A stretch of DNA of 64,000 bases from Eubacteriales bacterium (GTDB lineage: Bacteria > Bacillota > Clostridia > Acetivibrionales > JANLFN01), in assembly GCA_024655885.1 (NCBI GenBank), contig JANLFN010000007.1, positions 1 through 64,000 of the forward strand, read 5' to 3'. A model generated the notes under the pieces. It was not told where the DNA came from. It saw only the letters and a list, made by a program, of their open reading frames with translations, and did not search any database. The position numbers and the translations under genes are program-made. Shown piece after piece: positions 7,378-15,069 of this stretch (positions are counted from its first letter, which is position 1; the number at the start of each line of letters is the position of its first letter).

Positions 7378-8760
7378 TTATTTAGCAGGAAATTCAACGG
7401 TTATACTGGTCCCCTCGCCAACAATACTTTCGGCTTTTATCTTTGCATTGTGCGCATCTGCAATCCATTTGACAATAGATAACCCGAGCCCGCTTCCGCC
7501 GGTTTCTTTCGCCCTTGCCTTGTCTACCCGGTAAAAACGGTTGAAGATCCGGTTAATGTCCTCTTGCGGAATACCTATTCCAGTATCCTTTATATTTATC
7601 ATTATTGTATTCTTATTTTTATAAGCCCGTATATCAATGGCCCCATTGGCAGGCGTAAATTTTATACTGTTGTCGATCAAAGCCCGAAGCATTTGCTTAA
7701 GCATTTTCCGATCGGCGAATAATGAAATTTCTTCATCCGCACCGTATTGTATGGAATGTTCCTGAGAAATCAACCTGCTTTCCCTGCCCACCTCATCAAT
7801 CAATTCATTCAAACTGAATTCCGATTTTTGCAGTTTTTGATATCCGCTGTCCCCTCTTGCCAAAAAAAGCAGCTTTTCAATCAATTCGGTCATTCCCGAA
7901 GTTTCGTTTTTTATTGCATTGATGGACTCCTGGAGGACATTTCTGTCTTCCTTTCCCCAGCGATCTATCAGGCCTATATATCCCTGTATGACCGATATAG
8001 GCGTCCTCAGTTCGTGCGAAGCATCGGATACAAATTGGTTCTGTTTTTCGAAAGACAGCTTGAGCCTGTCGATCATTTCATTAAAGGTTCTGGCAAGCCT
8101 GGAAAGTTCGTCGTCGGTTTGACTTACCTCTATCCTGCGATCAAGGTTATTGATGCTTATACTTTGCGCTGCTTTTGTGATCCTGTCGATAGGAAAAAGC
8201 ATTCTCCTGCTTATCAGATAGCCGACAATCAGGGAAATTGCAATTCCGGCCAAATCTGCGCCTGCCATAAAGATAAACAGGATCTTCAGGAACAAATATT
8301 CCTTCTCCATATTTCCTGCAACCTGGATGTATGCCGTGACCTTGCCGTCAGATAAAACCTCTTTGTTCTTAACTATAATATGAAGTCCATTTTCTTTTAT
8401 TTTTCTTATTGAACTGGCTTCCGAGGTAAACTGTATTGCCGACCATTTGAAGTTGTTCAATGAATTTACCACAACGCCTTCAGAATTTGCTATTCTTATA
8501 TTGATTGTAGGGTCGAACTCAACTTCTCTAATCAGTTCAGGGTCATCCAGCGACATTTTTTCACCGGGAGATCCCTTAATACTGTCGGCAATCGTATCGC
8601 ATGTAAAGTTGACCTTTTGTATGGTCTGGTTTATCAAGAATAATTTTATTCCGTAAAGCACCAATGCATTCAACAGTATCAGTACCAGTGAGAATATGGA
8701 TGCATAAAGAATAGTCAGCTTCCATGAAATTTTTGTGAATTTGAACAAGTTAATCCCCAT
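7378..8760 (-). CDS. Sensor histidine kinase (HAMP), 460 aa
   Basis: A membrane sensor kinase. TM1 spans about residues 16-36, an extracytoplasmic loop about 37-160, TM2 about 163-187, then HAMP. The HisKA box is DASHELRTPISV (about 247-258). HATPase motifs are DNSIKFTP (N box), DTGIGIP (G1) and GGSGLGLSIV (G2). The ATG has GGGAGG upstream and overlaps the response regulator stop by 11 bases. The sizeable extracellular loop suggests it senses an external signal directly, unlike the short-loop BceS kinases that rely on their transporter. Context (uppP, ABC transporter, lipid-linked glycosyltransferase) points to envelope or antibiotic stress. Confidence 0.93.
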   Translation of the reverse strand: MGINLFKFTKISWKLTILYASIFSLVLILLNALVLYGIKLFLINQTIQKVNFTCDTIADSIKGSPGEKMSLDDPELIREVEFDPTINIRIANSEGVVVNSLNNFKWSAIQFTSEASSIRKIKENGLHIIVKNKEVLSDGKVTAYIQVAGNMEKEYLFLKILFIFMAGADLAGIAISLIVGYLISRRMLFPIDRITKAAQSISINNLDRRIEVSQTDDELSRLARTFNEMIDRLKLSFEKQNQFVSDASHELRTPISVIQGYIGLIDRWGKEDRNVLQESINAIKNETSGMTELIEKLLFLARGDSGYQKLQKSEFSLNELIDEVGRESRLISQEHSIQYGADEEISLFADRKMLKQMLRALIDNSIKFTPANGAIDIRAYKNKNTIMINIKDTGIGIPQEDINRIFNRFYRVDKARAKETGGSGLGLSIVKWIADAHNAKIKAESIVGEGTSITVEFPAK

Positions 8761-9445
8761 TCTTTTCCTCCCGGAGCATGTATCCGACTCCGCGCACCGT
8801 CTGTATCAATTTGGCATTGTATGGGGTATCCACCTTGCTTCTCAAATATCTGATATATACGTCCACAACATTGGTATCTCCTGCATAATCATAACCCCAT
8901 ACATTTTCAAGTATCTGATCCCGGGTGAGGACAATATCCTTATTCTTAAGCAAATATTCCAAAAGATCGTACTCTTTCTTTGTCAGTTCAATTTCTTCAT
9001 TACCCCGCATTACCTGATGCTTTGACGGGTCCATCCTCAAATCGCCGGCAACAAGATTCTTTTGTGGTTTTTCATGCTGGATGTTTTTCCTTAGTGCAGC
9101 CCTTATCCGCGCTAAAAGCTCTTCGATCACAAATGGTTTTGTAATATAGTCATCGGCCCCGATATCAAGTCCCATTACCTTATCAGTCGTTTCATCCCGT
9201 GCTGTAAGCATAATAACAGGCACCTTTGAAAATTGCCTTATTCTTCTGCAAACCTCCATGCCGTTAATTCCGGGAAGCATAATGTCCAGCAGGACCAGGT
9301 CGGGTTCGTATTCTTCAACTTTTCTAAGGCCGCCTCTGCCGTCATATTCTATCTCGACGCCATAGCCTTCATGCTTCAATTCAAGCTCAAGAAATCGTGC
9401 TATCTGTTTTTCATCTTCAATAATCAAAATTCTTACCGGAAGCAT
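8750..9445 (-). CDS. OmpR-family response regulator, 231 aa
   Basis: The receiver domain (about residues 1-120) has the acidic pair IIEDE, phosphoacceptor aspartate in LVLLDIMLPG, TAR and IGADDYITKPF with the conserved lysine. The C-terminal winged helix (about 132-228) ends with TNVVDVYIRYLRSKVD and TVRGVGYML. The ATG at 9445 has CAGGAGAATATTG upstream; a nine-codon extension has none. It overlaps the kinase gene and shares its promoter. The 11-bp phased boxes at this gene's promoter, the divergent glycosyltransferase, the ABC operon and uppP fit tandem binding by this winged-helix class, so autoregulation is likely. Confidence 0.95.
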   Translation of the reverse strand: MLPVRILIIEDEKQIARFLELELKHEGYGVEIEYDGRGGLRKVEEYEPDLVLLDIMLPGINGMEVCRRIRQFSKVPVIMLTARDETTDKVMGLDIGADDYITKPFVIEELLARIRAALRKNIQHEKPQKNLVAGDLRMDPSKHQVMRGNEEIELTKKEYDLLEYLLKNKDIVLTRDQILENVWGYDYAGDTNVVDVYIRYLRSKVDTPYNAKLIQTVRGVGYMLREEKNGD

Positions 9446-9548
9446 CAATATATTCTCCTGTCGTATTAGCATTCAAGATAATAATCTATTCTACCAAATT
9501 AAATAGACGGTGTACAGGCCGATAAAGCAAATTAAGTCACGTGGATTC

Positions 9549-9604
9549 ATAATAAATGAACCGGATTAGAATAATATTAAAAAGAGATTAAAGGTAGATT
9601 AGAA
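9549..9604 (-). promoter_or_regulatory. Two-component operon promoter with four 11-bp phased boxes
   Basis: Plus-strand boxes ATTAGAA, ATTAAAA, ATTAAAG and ATTAGAA start at 9565, 9576, 9587 and 9598, all 11 bp apart. A possible TATTAT -10 (9549-9554 on the minus strand) lies 10 bases downstream. It drives the response regulator-kinase pair and implies autoregulation. Confidence 0.75.
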
Positions 9605-9617
9605 AACGACTGACGAC

Positions 9618-9657
9618 TTCTAATGTGTTTCTAATGTGACTTTAATCCGCTTATAAT
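9618..9657 (+). promoter_or_regulatory. Divergent glycosyltransferase promoter with three 11-bp phased boxes
   Basis: TTCTAAT, TTCTAAT and TTTAAT elements have their TAAT cores at 9621, 9632 and 9643, 11 bp apart, in the opposite orientation to the array at 9565-9604. TATAAT (9652-9657) follows the last core after 5 bases, the same distance as at the ABC operon promoter. The two arrays therefore face away from each other and serve divergent genes. Confidence 0.75.
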
Positions 9658-9732
9658 TTTAACAAAATACAATCATCATGATATATAAATGTTCAGGCAA
9701 AGCGTTATTTCAGGCAACGGGAGGTCATATAT

Positions 9733-10791
9733 TTGACAGTTTTGATACCTGCATATAAACCCGGCGATAAGCTTGTGAACCTTGTCAGCCAGATTAAGGC
9801 TTCCTCTGTATTTACCATTGTAGTTGTAAATGACGGTAGCGGCAGTGAATATGACCGGATCTTCAATGAGGTTGAAAAGCTCGGTTGCAAGGTTCTAGTA
9901 CATCGCACCAACAGAGGAAAGGGTCGTGCACTTAAAACCGGCTTTGAATATATACTTAAAAAAACAGGTGAGGTTGACGGTGTTGTAACAGCAGATGCAG
10001 ACGGGCAGCACCTTGTGCCGGATATATTGTCGGTTGCTGCTTCGGTTATAGCATATCCGGGCAGTATTGTACTCGGTGAGCGGAAGTTTACTGGTAAAGT
10101 CCCGCTGCGCAGTATTATCGGCAACAAGATAACCCGCCTTGTATTCTCATTAGTCAGCGGGCTGGAGGTGCGCGACACCCAGACCGGTCTTCGCGGCTTT
10201 TCCATGTCTGTATTGTCCTGGCTTGTCACTGTAGAAGGCGAGCGTTTTGAGTATGAAATGAACATGCTTCTCAAGGCAAAAAATTGCAATATTGAATTTA
10301 AAAGGGTAGATATCAGCACTGTCTATCCGGAGGGCAACCATTCCTCACATTTTCATACAGTAAGGGATTCCGTGCTGGTATATCTTCCAATTTTAAAATT
10401 TTGCTTATCCAGCCTGTGCGGTGCAGCAGTGGATTATGCCTCACTGTTTGTAATCGCCAGGTTTACCGGCAGTCTCCTGATAGCCGTGGTAGGAGCCAGA
10501 GTCCTGAGCTCTGCTGCGAATTTCATTTTGAACCGCTTATTTGTATTCAGTCGTGCCGCATCCGGAAGAAAAACCATTCAAACGGCGTTAAAATACTATG
10601 CTCTTGTATGTATAATCCTTGCCTCAAATTATTTCCTGCTGCGTTTTTTTACAGTCTGCGGTATACGGCTGTTCTGGAGCAAAATTTTGACGGAGGCCAT
10701 TCTCTTCCTGTTCAGCTATATTATGCAGCATCTTTTTGTTTTCAAAAGCAAAAGCAATTTGGTGAATCGGAAATCCAACGCCTTATCTTAG
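9733..10791 (+). CDS. Family 2 glycosyltransferase fused to GtrA membrane domain, 352 aa
   Basis: The N-terminal GT-A domain (about residues 1-215) begins LIPAYKPGD, has VVVNDGS, the metal-binding ADADGQH and the acceptor-loop GNKITR. Such enzymes move a sugar from a nucleotide donor to undecaprenyl phosphate. The C-terminal part (about 225-345) has four helices typical of GtrA, thought to flip the lipid-linked sugar. The two steps are usually separate genes, so the fusion is notable. The TTG start at 9733 follows GGGAGGTCATATAT; no in-frame ATG fits. It is transcribed divergently from the two-component pair under matching regulatory boxes. It consumes undecaprenyl phosphate, which UppP regenerates. 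Confidence 0.9.
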   Translation: MTVLIPAYKPGDKLVNLVSQIKASSVFTIVVVNDGSGSEYDRIFNEVEKLGCKVLVHRTNRGKGRALKTGFEYILKKTGEVDGVVTADADGQHLVPDILSVAASVIAYPGSIVLGERKFTGKVPLRSIIGNKITRLVFSLVSGLEVRDTQTGLRGFSMSVLSWLVTVEGERFEYEMNMLLKAKNCNIEFKRVDISTVYPEGNHSSHFHTVRDSVLVYLPILKFCLSSLCGAAVDYASLFVIARFTGSLLIAVVGARVLSSAANFILNRLFVFSRAASGRKTIQTALKYYALVCIILASNYFLLRFFTVCGIRLFWSKILTEAILFLFSYIMQHLFVFKSKSNLVNRKSNALS

Positions 10792-10859
10792 TTTCCACTT
10801 TCCTTATAATTATATTACATCGCTTTTTCCACTATAAACGTCAAAGGAAACATGACCTG

Positions 10860-10982
10860 TCATACTGGAATTAAGTGCGAAGGGTCTATATCTGCTCTAT
10901 GTGCCAATTCTTCTTGGCTTAAGCCTCTCTCATTTCTTATAGTTCTTATCCTGTCTCCTACAATTTTCGCTATGTCACTCAT
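10860..10982 (-). pseudogene. Truncated XRE-family regulator (40 aa HTH stub)
   Basis: The minus strand encodes MSDIAKIVGDRIRTIRNERG and then LSQEELAHRADIDPSHLI before a premature stop. This matches the first three helices of SinR/XRE repressors, but helix 4 onward and any C-terminal domain are missing. A GGGGGTGG ribosome site precedes the ATG. The frame does not resume in the following bases. It faces a strong promoter with an inverted repeat (11072-11107) that looks like its own operator. It may be a decayed gene or a tiny DNA-binding remnant that is still expressed. Confidence 0.7.
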
Positions 10983-11071
10983 TTTGCCACCCCCACCATT
11001 AAAAAGAATATATTATGCTTGTTGCAGCACAGACAAGAGCATATTAGTCATAATATATATTTTTTTGTCTA

Positions 11072-11107
11072 ATATGTCTTGACATATATCTAAAGTTTTC
11101 CTATACT
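11072..11107 (+). promoter_or_regulatory. Promoter with palindromic operator over the -35
   Basis: TTGACA (11079-11084), a 17-base spacer and TATACT (11102-11107) form a good vegetative promoter. The -35 lies inside the perfect inverted repeat ATATGTC-TT-GACATAT (11072-11087), a typical XRE repressor site. It is divergent from the truncated XRE gene and drives the short ORFs at 11164 and 11277. Confidence 0.7.
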
Positions 11108-11163
11108 TTTATTACATGAATTTAATTACTCTTTTAGAAAAATAAGGTAAACACTAGAAAGGA

Positions 11164-11220
11164 ATGGGTATCTGGGAAAAAAGCTTGAAAAAGAGCAAAG
11201 AAAAAATCGGAGCATTGTAA
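11164..11220 (+). CDS. Possible 18-aa leader peptide
   Basis: An ATG with GAAAGGA just upstream opens an 18-codon frame, MGIWEKSLKKSKEKIGAL. The product would be a lysine-rich amphipathic peptide. It is the first frame after the operator-controlled promoter and lies 56 bases before the small membrane protein. There is no family evidence; a chance frame is quite possible. Confidence 0.25.
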   Translation: MGIWEKSLKKSKEKIGAL

Positions 11221-11276
11221 TTTATTACATGAACAGGGGAAAGCCAATAAGAGGAATATTTCAAGGTGGTGATTTT

Positions 11277-11423
11277 TTGAATCTATTGGAGTACTATTAC
11301 AAAACCGAAGATAAATTAGGCCCTGCTGTAAGTTATATATTACTTGGAATATTGGCTTTGCTGCTTATAGGTATTACTATTTATAATCGTAGACAAGATA
11401 AGAAAAAAAGAGGTAGATTTTAG
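11277..11423 (+). CDS. Small single-pass membrane protein, 48 aa
   Basis: The TTG at 11277 is chosen because AAGGTGGTGA precedes it; an in-frame ATG at 11229 has no ribosome site and would add 16 residues. The product begins LNLLEYYYKTED, has one transmembrane helix (YILLGILALLLIGITIY, about residues 20-36) and ends in a strongly basic tail (RRQDKKKRGRF). Size and shape resemble type I toxin or small regulatory membrane peptides, but I cannot assign a family. It is expressed from the operator-bearing promoter opposite the truncated XRE gene, so it may be part of a small repressor-controlled unit. Confidence 0.5.
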   Translation: MNLLEYYYKTEDKLGPAVSYILLGILALLLIGITIYNRRQDKKKRGRF

Positions 11424-11443
11424 TCTATCCTTCGTTTCGTAAA

Positions 11444-12499
11444 TTATATCTCCCATGTATTTTCTATAAATACATTTAATTTTTTAGAAAGGTCTATTTC
11501 ATAGTATTCTTGAAGCTTTTTGCTCTCTTCGTCATAAATGATTCTCACCAGAGGTCTGGTAGGCATATCCTTATTAACCTTGACAACAAGGCCCCGGGCT
11601 TTTGTATTCAAAATGACCCCTGTACCCACAGGGTATAGCGTTACAAACCTTACAAAGGTATCGACGATCCGCTGGTCAAAATGGTGTGTCCCTAAGGACG
11701 TAATATACTCGATCACCTCATGGGGCTGCAGCTTTTTCCTGTATACCCTGTCGGAGGTCAGCGCGTCGTAAACATCCGCAACAGCCACTATTCTCGCAAA
11801 CTGATGGATGTTGTCGCCCTTCAGCTGAAGAGGATAACCGCTTCCGTCATACCTCTCGTGATGCCCAAAAGCAATAAAGGCGGAGACCATATGAATCTTG
11901 CCGCTTTTTTTTAATATTTCATAGCCATAGATGGTGTGTTTTTTTATCTCTTCAAATTCATCAATCGTGAGCTGTGAAGGCTTTTTTAATATCTCTTCGG
12001 GAATCCGCAGTTTACCGATATCATGCAGCAGGGCACCGACGCCAAGCTCCTTCAGCCTGTCCATATTGAAACCCAAACCGATCCCTATAATGAGGGACAA
12101 TATGCATACATTAACAGAGTGTTCAAAGGTGTAGTCATCAACAGATTTTATATCTGAAAGGATTAGCAGAATATCGTCATTGTTCAGGAGATCATTGATA
12201 ATTCTATTTACTGTTTCCTGTATTCTCGTTGTATTTGCAAGAGCATAGTTGTTCATCAGATTTTTCACAAGTACCGTTGCCTCTGTTCGTGTCTCCTGGC
12301 AAATTACATCCTGCCCATCTATTTCTCGAGATATTTCATCCTCGATGTACAACTCGGTGATATTATTGTCTCTAAGCTTATCTATATATTTTTTCTTAAG
12401 TTCTTCACCGGATGTAAGCAAGATCCGTCCGTCGGGAGTAAATATGGCTTTTGCAACTTTTGCACCCGGCACGATATTATCTATATGTACTTTTCGCAT
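11444..12499 (-). CDS. HD-GYP domain protein, 351 aa
   Basis: A probable cyclic-di-GMP phosphodiesterase, cytoplasmic. The N-terminal part (about residues 1-110, starting MRKVHIDNIVPGAKVAK) resembles the small beta-rich domain often found before HD-GYP. The HD-GYP core (about 115-300) shows HSVNVC, HDIGK (metal-binding HD), HHERYDGSGYP (the GYP motif) and DVYDALTSDR. A short C-terminal beta segment (about 300-345) resembles a PilZ-like or accessory fold, which I cannot confirm. GGAGGACGTTAG precedes the ATG. It stands alone, convergent with the small membrane protein. It is one of three HD-GYP proteins in this window. Confidence 0.9.
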   Translation of the reverse strand: MRKVHIDNIVPGAKVAKAIFTPDGRILLTSGEELKKKYIDKLRDNNITELYIEDEISREIDGQDVICQETRTEATVLVKNLMNNYALANTTRIQETVNRIINDLLNNDDILLILSDIKSVDDYTFEHSVNVCILSLIIGIGLGFNMDRLKELGVGALLHDIGKLRIPEEILKKPSQLTIDEFEEIKKHTIYGYEILKKSGKIHMVSAFIAFGHHERYDGSGYPLQLKGDNIHQFARIVAVADVYDALTSDRVYRKKLQPHEVIEYITSLGTHHFDQRIVDTFVRFVTLYPVGTGVILNTKARGLVVKVNKDMPTRPLVRIIYDEESKKLQEYYEIDLSKKLNVFIENTWEI

Positions 12500-12914
12500 C
12501 TAACGTCCTCCAACGTTGTTGTCATTTGTGTGAAGGTTATGGTGCGGTAACATTCCAAACATAAAATAATGCGAACAGAAACCACATTATAAAAATGTTA
12601 TTTATTTCCTTTATGCTTTTAATTAATTCGACACATATTTTTAAATTCCTGCAATCCTTAATAAAATAAGTGGTTTTACGCATTTCTATTAACAGGATTT
12701 GGATTTCTTTGTGCAAAAAAACATTAGATTGAAAAAATAAAATTTTATGTTTATTTCTGTTACCGCCATAAAATTGATTTCAATAATTATGAAAAATTAT
12801 GAAAGAATAAATTTATCGGTAATGCTTCTGAATATCTTTCAATTGTTGAAATTATAATCTTAGAAATCATTCGACCAGATAAATCGCGGAAATAATTTTA
12901 TAAGGAATCGTTTG

Positions 12915-12985
12915 AATTCCCGCCATATTCACTAAGGGAATTGAAGCGCGAAAATATATAAACGCAAAATTATTTTCGCGTTCAA
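12915..12985. repeat. Overlapping inverted repeats in an AT-rich 675-bp spacer
   Basis: The gap 12500-13174 has no supported gene. Two hairpins share it: AATTCCC (12915-12921) with GGGAATT (12936-12942), and a 15-bp imperfect repeat (12941-12956 with 12971-12985, one bulged G) around TTGAA-CGCGAAAATA. Neither has a T-run on either strand, so they are not standard terminators. They could be operators or mRNA 3' structures; function is unknown. Confidence 0.5.
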
Positions 12986-13174
12986 TATAGATAAAAGTTT
13001 TGCAGGCTCGGGCATGATTTACAGGACGGTTGCAGCATTTACGGCATTTTAATTTTCAAAAGCCAGCGGTTTTCTGTTTTTCGAAAACGCTCCTCACCTA
13101 AAGCGGAAATGGGTTCTTATTTAAAAGCCAGGAAAGGAAACAGCCCTGCCGCTCGTTCCCTTTTCTTCGGTAAA

Positions 13175-14917
13175 TCAATGGTTCAGCAGCCCTTTTACCA
13201 CCCCAAGCACATCATCCCTTAAAGCCGCCATTTTTAGCTCCGCCCTTTCCATATCCACGGCGGATGTCCCAAAATAGATTTTTATCTTGGGTTCGGTACC
13301 GGAAGGCCTTATACAAAACCAGGAGCCATCCTGCATTTCATAATACAATACATCCGACTTGGGCAGAGTCAGTACCTCCGTTTTTTTTGTCCGCAAATCC
13401 CAGCGCTGGCTCCTTTCATAATCTCTTATGGCCGCAACTTCAGAAGTGTTGAACCTTTCGGGCTTCTTTTCCCTTAAGCGGTCCATGGTTTTTTTAATTT
13501 TGGCCAATCCTTCTATTCCATCAAGGCCAAAGGAAGAAACGCTTTCAACGAAGTACCCGTACTTCTTATAAATTTCCTGCAGCCCGTCGTAAAGCGACAT
13601 ACCCCTGGTCTTGTAATACGCGGCCATTTCAGCAATAAGCATGCATGCTACCACCCCATCCTTGTCCCGTGCAAATGTACCGGCAAGGTACCCCAGGCTT
13701 TCTTCAAACCCAAACAAAAACTTCTTGTCCCCGTATTCGTCCAGAAGCTTTATTTGCTCTCCTATAAACTTAAATCCCGTTAAAACCTCCACAAGCTCCA
13801 CAGCATAGCTCTCAGCAATCTTCCTTGCAAGCTCTGTGGTAACAATGGTTTTTACAACAAATCCGTTTTGAGGAAGCTGCATTTTAGACTTTTTCTGTGA
13901 AAGAATGTACTCCAGTAAGAGGCAGCCAATCTGATTTCCCGACAGTATAATATAGTCTCCAGCAGAATTTCTCACCGCCACTCCTACCCTGTCGCAGTCA
14001 GGGTCGGTTGCAATAATCAGGTCCACGTTTTCCTTCTCCGCCAGGTCCATTGCAAGCGAAAACGCGCTTTTTTCCTCAGGATTCGGTGATTTTACCGTAG
14101 AAAATTCGGGGTCAGGAAGCTCTTGCTCCCGGACAACAAGAACATTCTTAAACCCAATCTCGTCTAAAATTCTTCTCACCGGCTTATTTCCTGTGCCGTG
14201 CAAAGGAGTAAACACCAGCTTAAATGAATCCCCGACCGCCCCGGCAAAATCGGGGTTGATACTCAAGGTCTTCAATCTTGATATGTATTCATCGTCTATC
14301 TCCTTGCCTATCACCTTCAGCATGCCTTTTTTTACCGCTTCATTTTTATCCATCAGCTTTACACGGGTTATATCGGTCAGCCGGTTCATTTCTTCCAGTA
14401 CGGCGTTTGAACCCTCCAGGGACAGTTGGGCGCCGTCCTCGCCATAAACCTTATAGCCGTTATATTCCTTGGGGTTATGGCTGGCCGTTATAACAATACC
14501 TGCCTTAGCCCCCAGATGCCTTACTGCAAATGAAAGCTCGGGAGTTGGCCTTAACTCATCAAACAAATATGCTTTAATGCCGTTTCCCGCAAACACCCGG
14601 GCAGCTTCCAGCGCAAATTCCGCCGACTTGTTGCGTGAGTCGTAGGCAATCACGATCCCTTTGCTCTTAGCTTCTTCTCCCTGCTTGCCGATATAATTGG
14701 CAACCCCCTGGGACGCTCTTCGGACGGTATATCGATTCATCCTGTTTGTTCCGGCCCCGATAATGCCTCTTAAGCCGCCTGTTCCAAACTCCAGGTCTTT
14801 ATAAAACCTTTCCTCTATCTCCTTCTCTCTGTCTTTGATTTTATCCAGCTCTTCCCTGGTTTCCTTATCGAAGTATTCGTTTTGCATCCAGAATTTAAAG
14901 TTTGAAAGGTAGTCCAT
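13175..14917 (-). CDS. pgcA: Phosphoglucomutase/phosphomannomutase, 580 aa
   Basis: A cytoplasmic alpha-D-phosphohexomutase interconverting glucose-1-P and glucose-6-P (or mannose phosphates). It feeds UDP-glucose, wall polymers and glycogen. The four signature loops are visible: the phosphoserine loop TASHNPKEYNG (about residues 144-154), the metal loop DPDCDRVG, the sugar-binding GFEESLGY and the phosphate-binding RPSGTEPK near the C-terminus. The length matches Bacillus PgcA (about 580). The ATG at 14917 is preceded by GTGGAGGAATTCT; a seven-codon upstream extension is unsupported. It is transcribed alone. Confidence 0.93.
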   Translation of the reverse strand: MDYLSNFKFWMQNEYFDKETREELDKIKDREKEIEERFYKDLEFGTGGLRGIIGAGTNRMNRYTVRRASQGVANYIGKQGEEAKSKGIVIAYDSRNKSAEFALEAARVFAGNGIKAYLFDELRPTPELSFAVRHLGAKAGIVITASHNPKEYNGYKVYGEDGAQLSLEGSNAVLEEMNRLTDITRVKLMDKNEAVKKGMLKVIGKEIDDEYISRLKTLSINPDFAGAVGDSFKLVFTPLHGTGNKPVRRILDEIGFKNVLVVREQELPDPEFSTVKSPNPEEKSAFSLAMDLAEKENVDLIIATDPDCDRVGVAVRNSAGDYIILSGNQIGCLLLEYILSQKKSKMQLPQNGFVVKTIVTTELARKIAESYAVELVEVLTGFKFIGEQIKLLDEYGDKKFLFGFEESLGYLAGTFARDKDGVVACMLIAEMAAYYKTRGMSLYDGLQEIYKKYGYFVESVSSFGLDGIEGLAKIKKTMDRLREKKPERFNTSEVAAIRDYERSQRWDLRTKKTEVLTLPKSDVLYYEMQDGSWFCIRPSGTEPKIKIYFGTSAVDMERAELKMAALRDDVLGVVKGLLNH

Positions 14918-15069
14918 AGAATTCCTCCACGTAAACAATCATACAAAAATAGTATAACACTAATTTTTTTAAACACACAAATGATATTTTACCAAAATAA
15001 AAAGAAATAAAACACAAATGTTCTATTTCTTTTTTAACCTATGTTTACCTTGTACCATCCAAATTACGC

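Noticed and set aside
10852-11082. 76-codon plus-strand frame
   Set aside because: Antisense to the truncated XRE gene; composition not protein-like.
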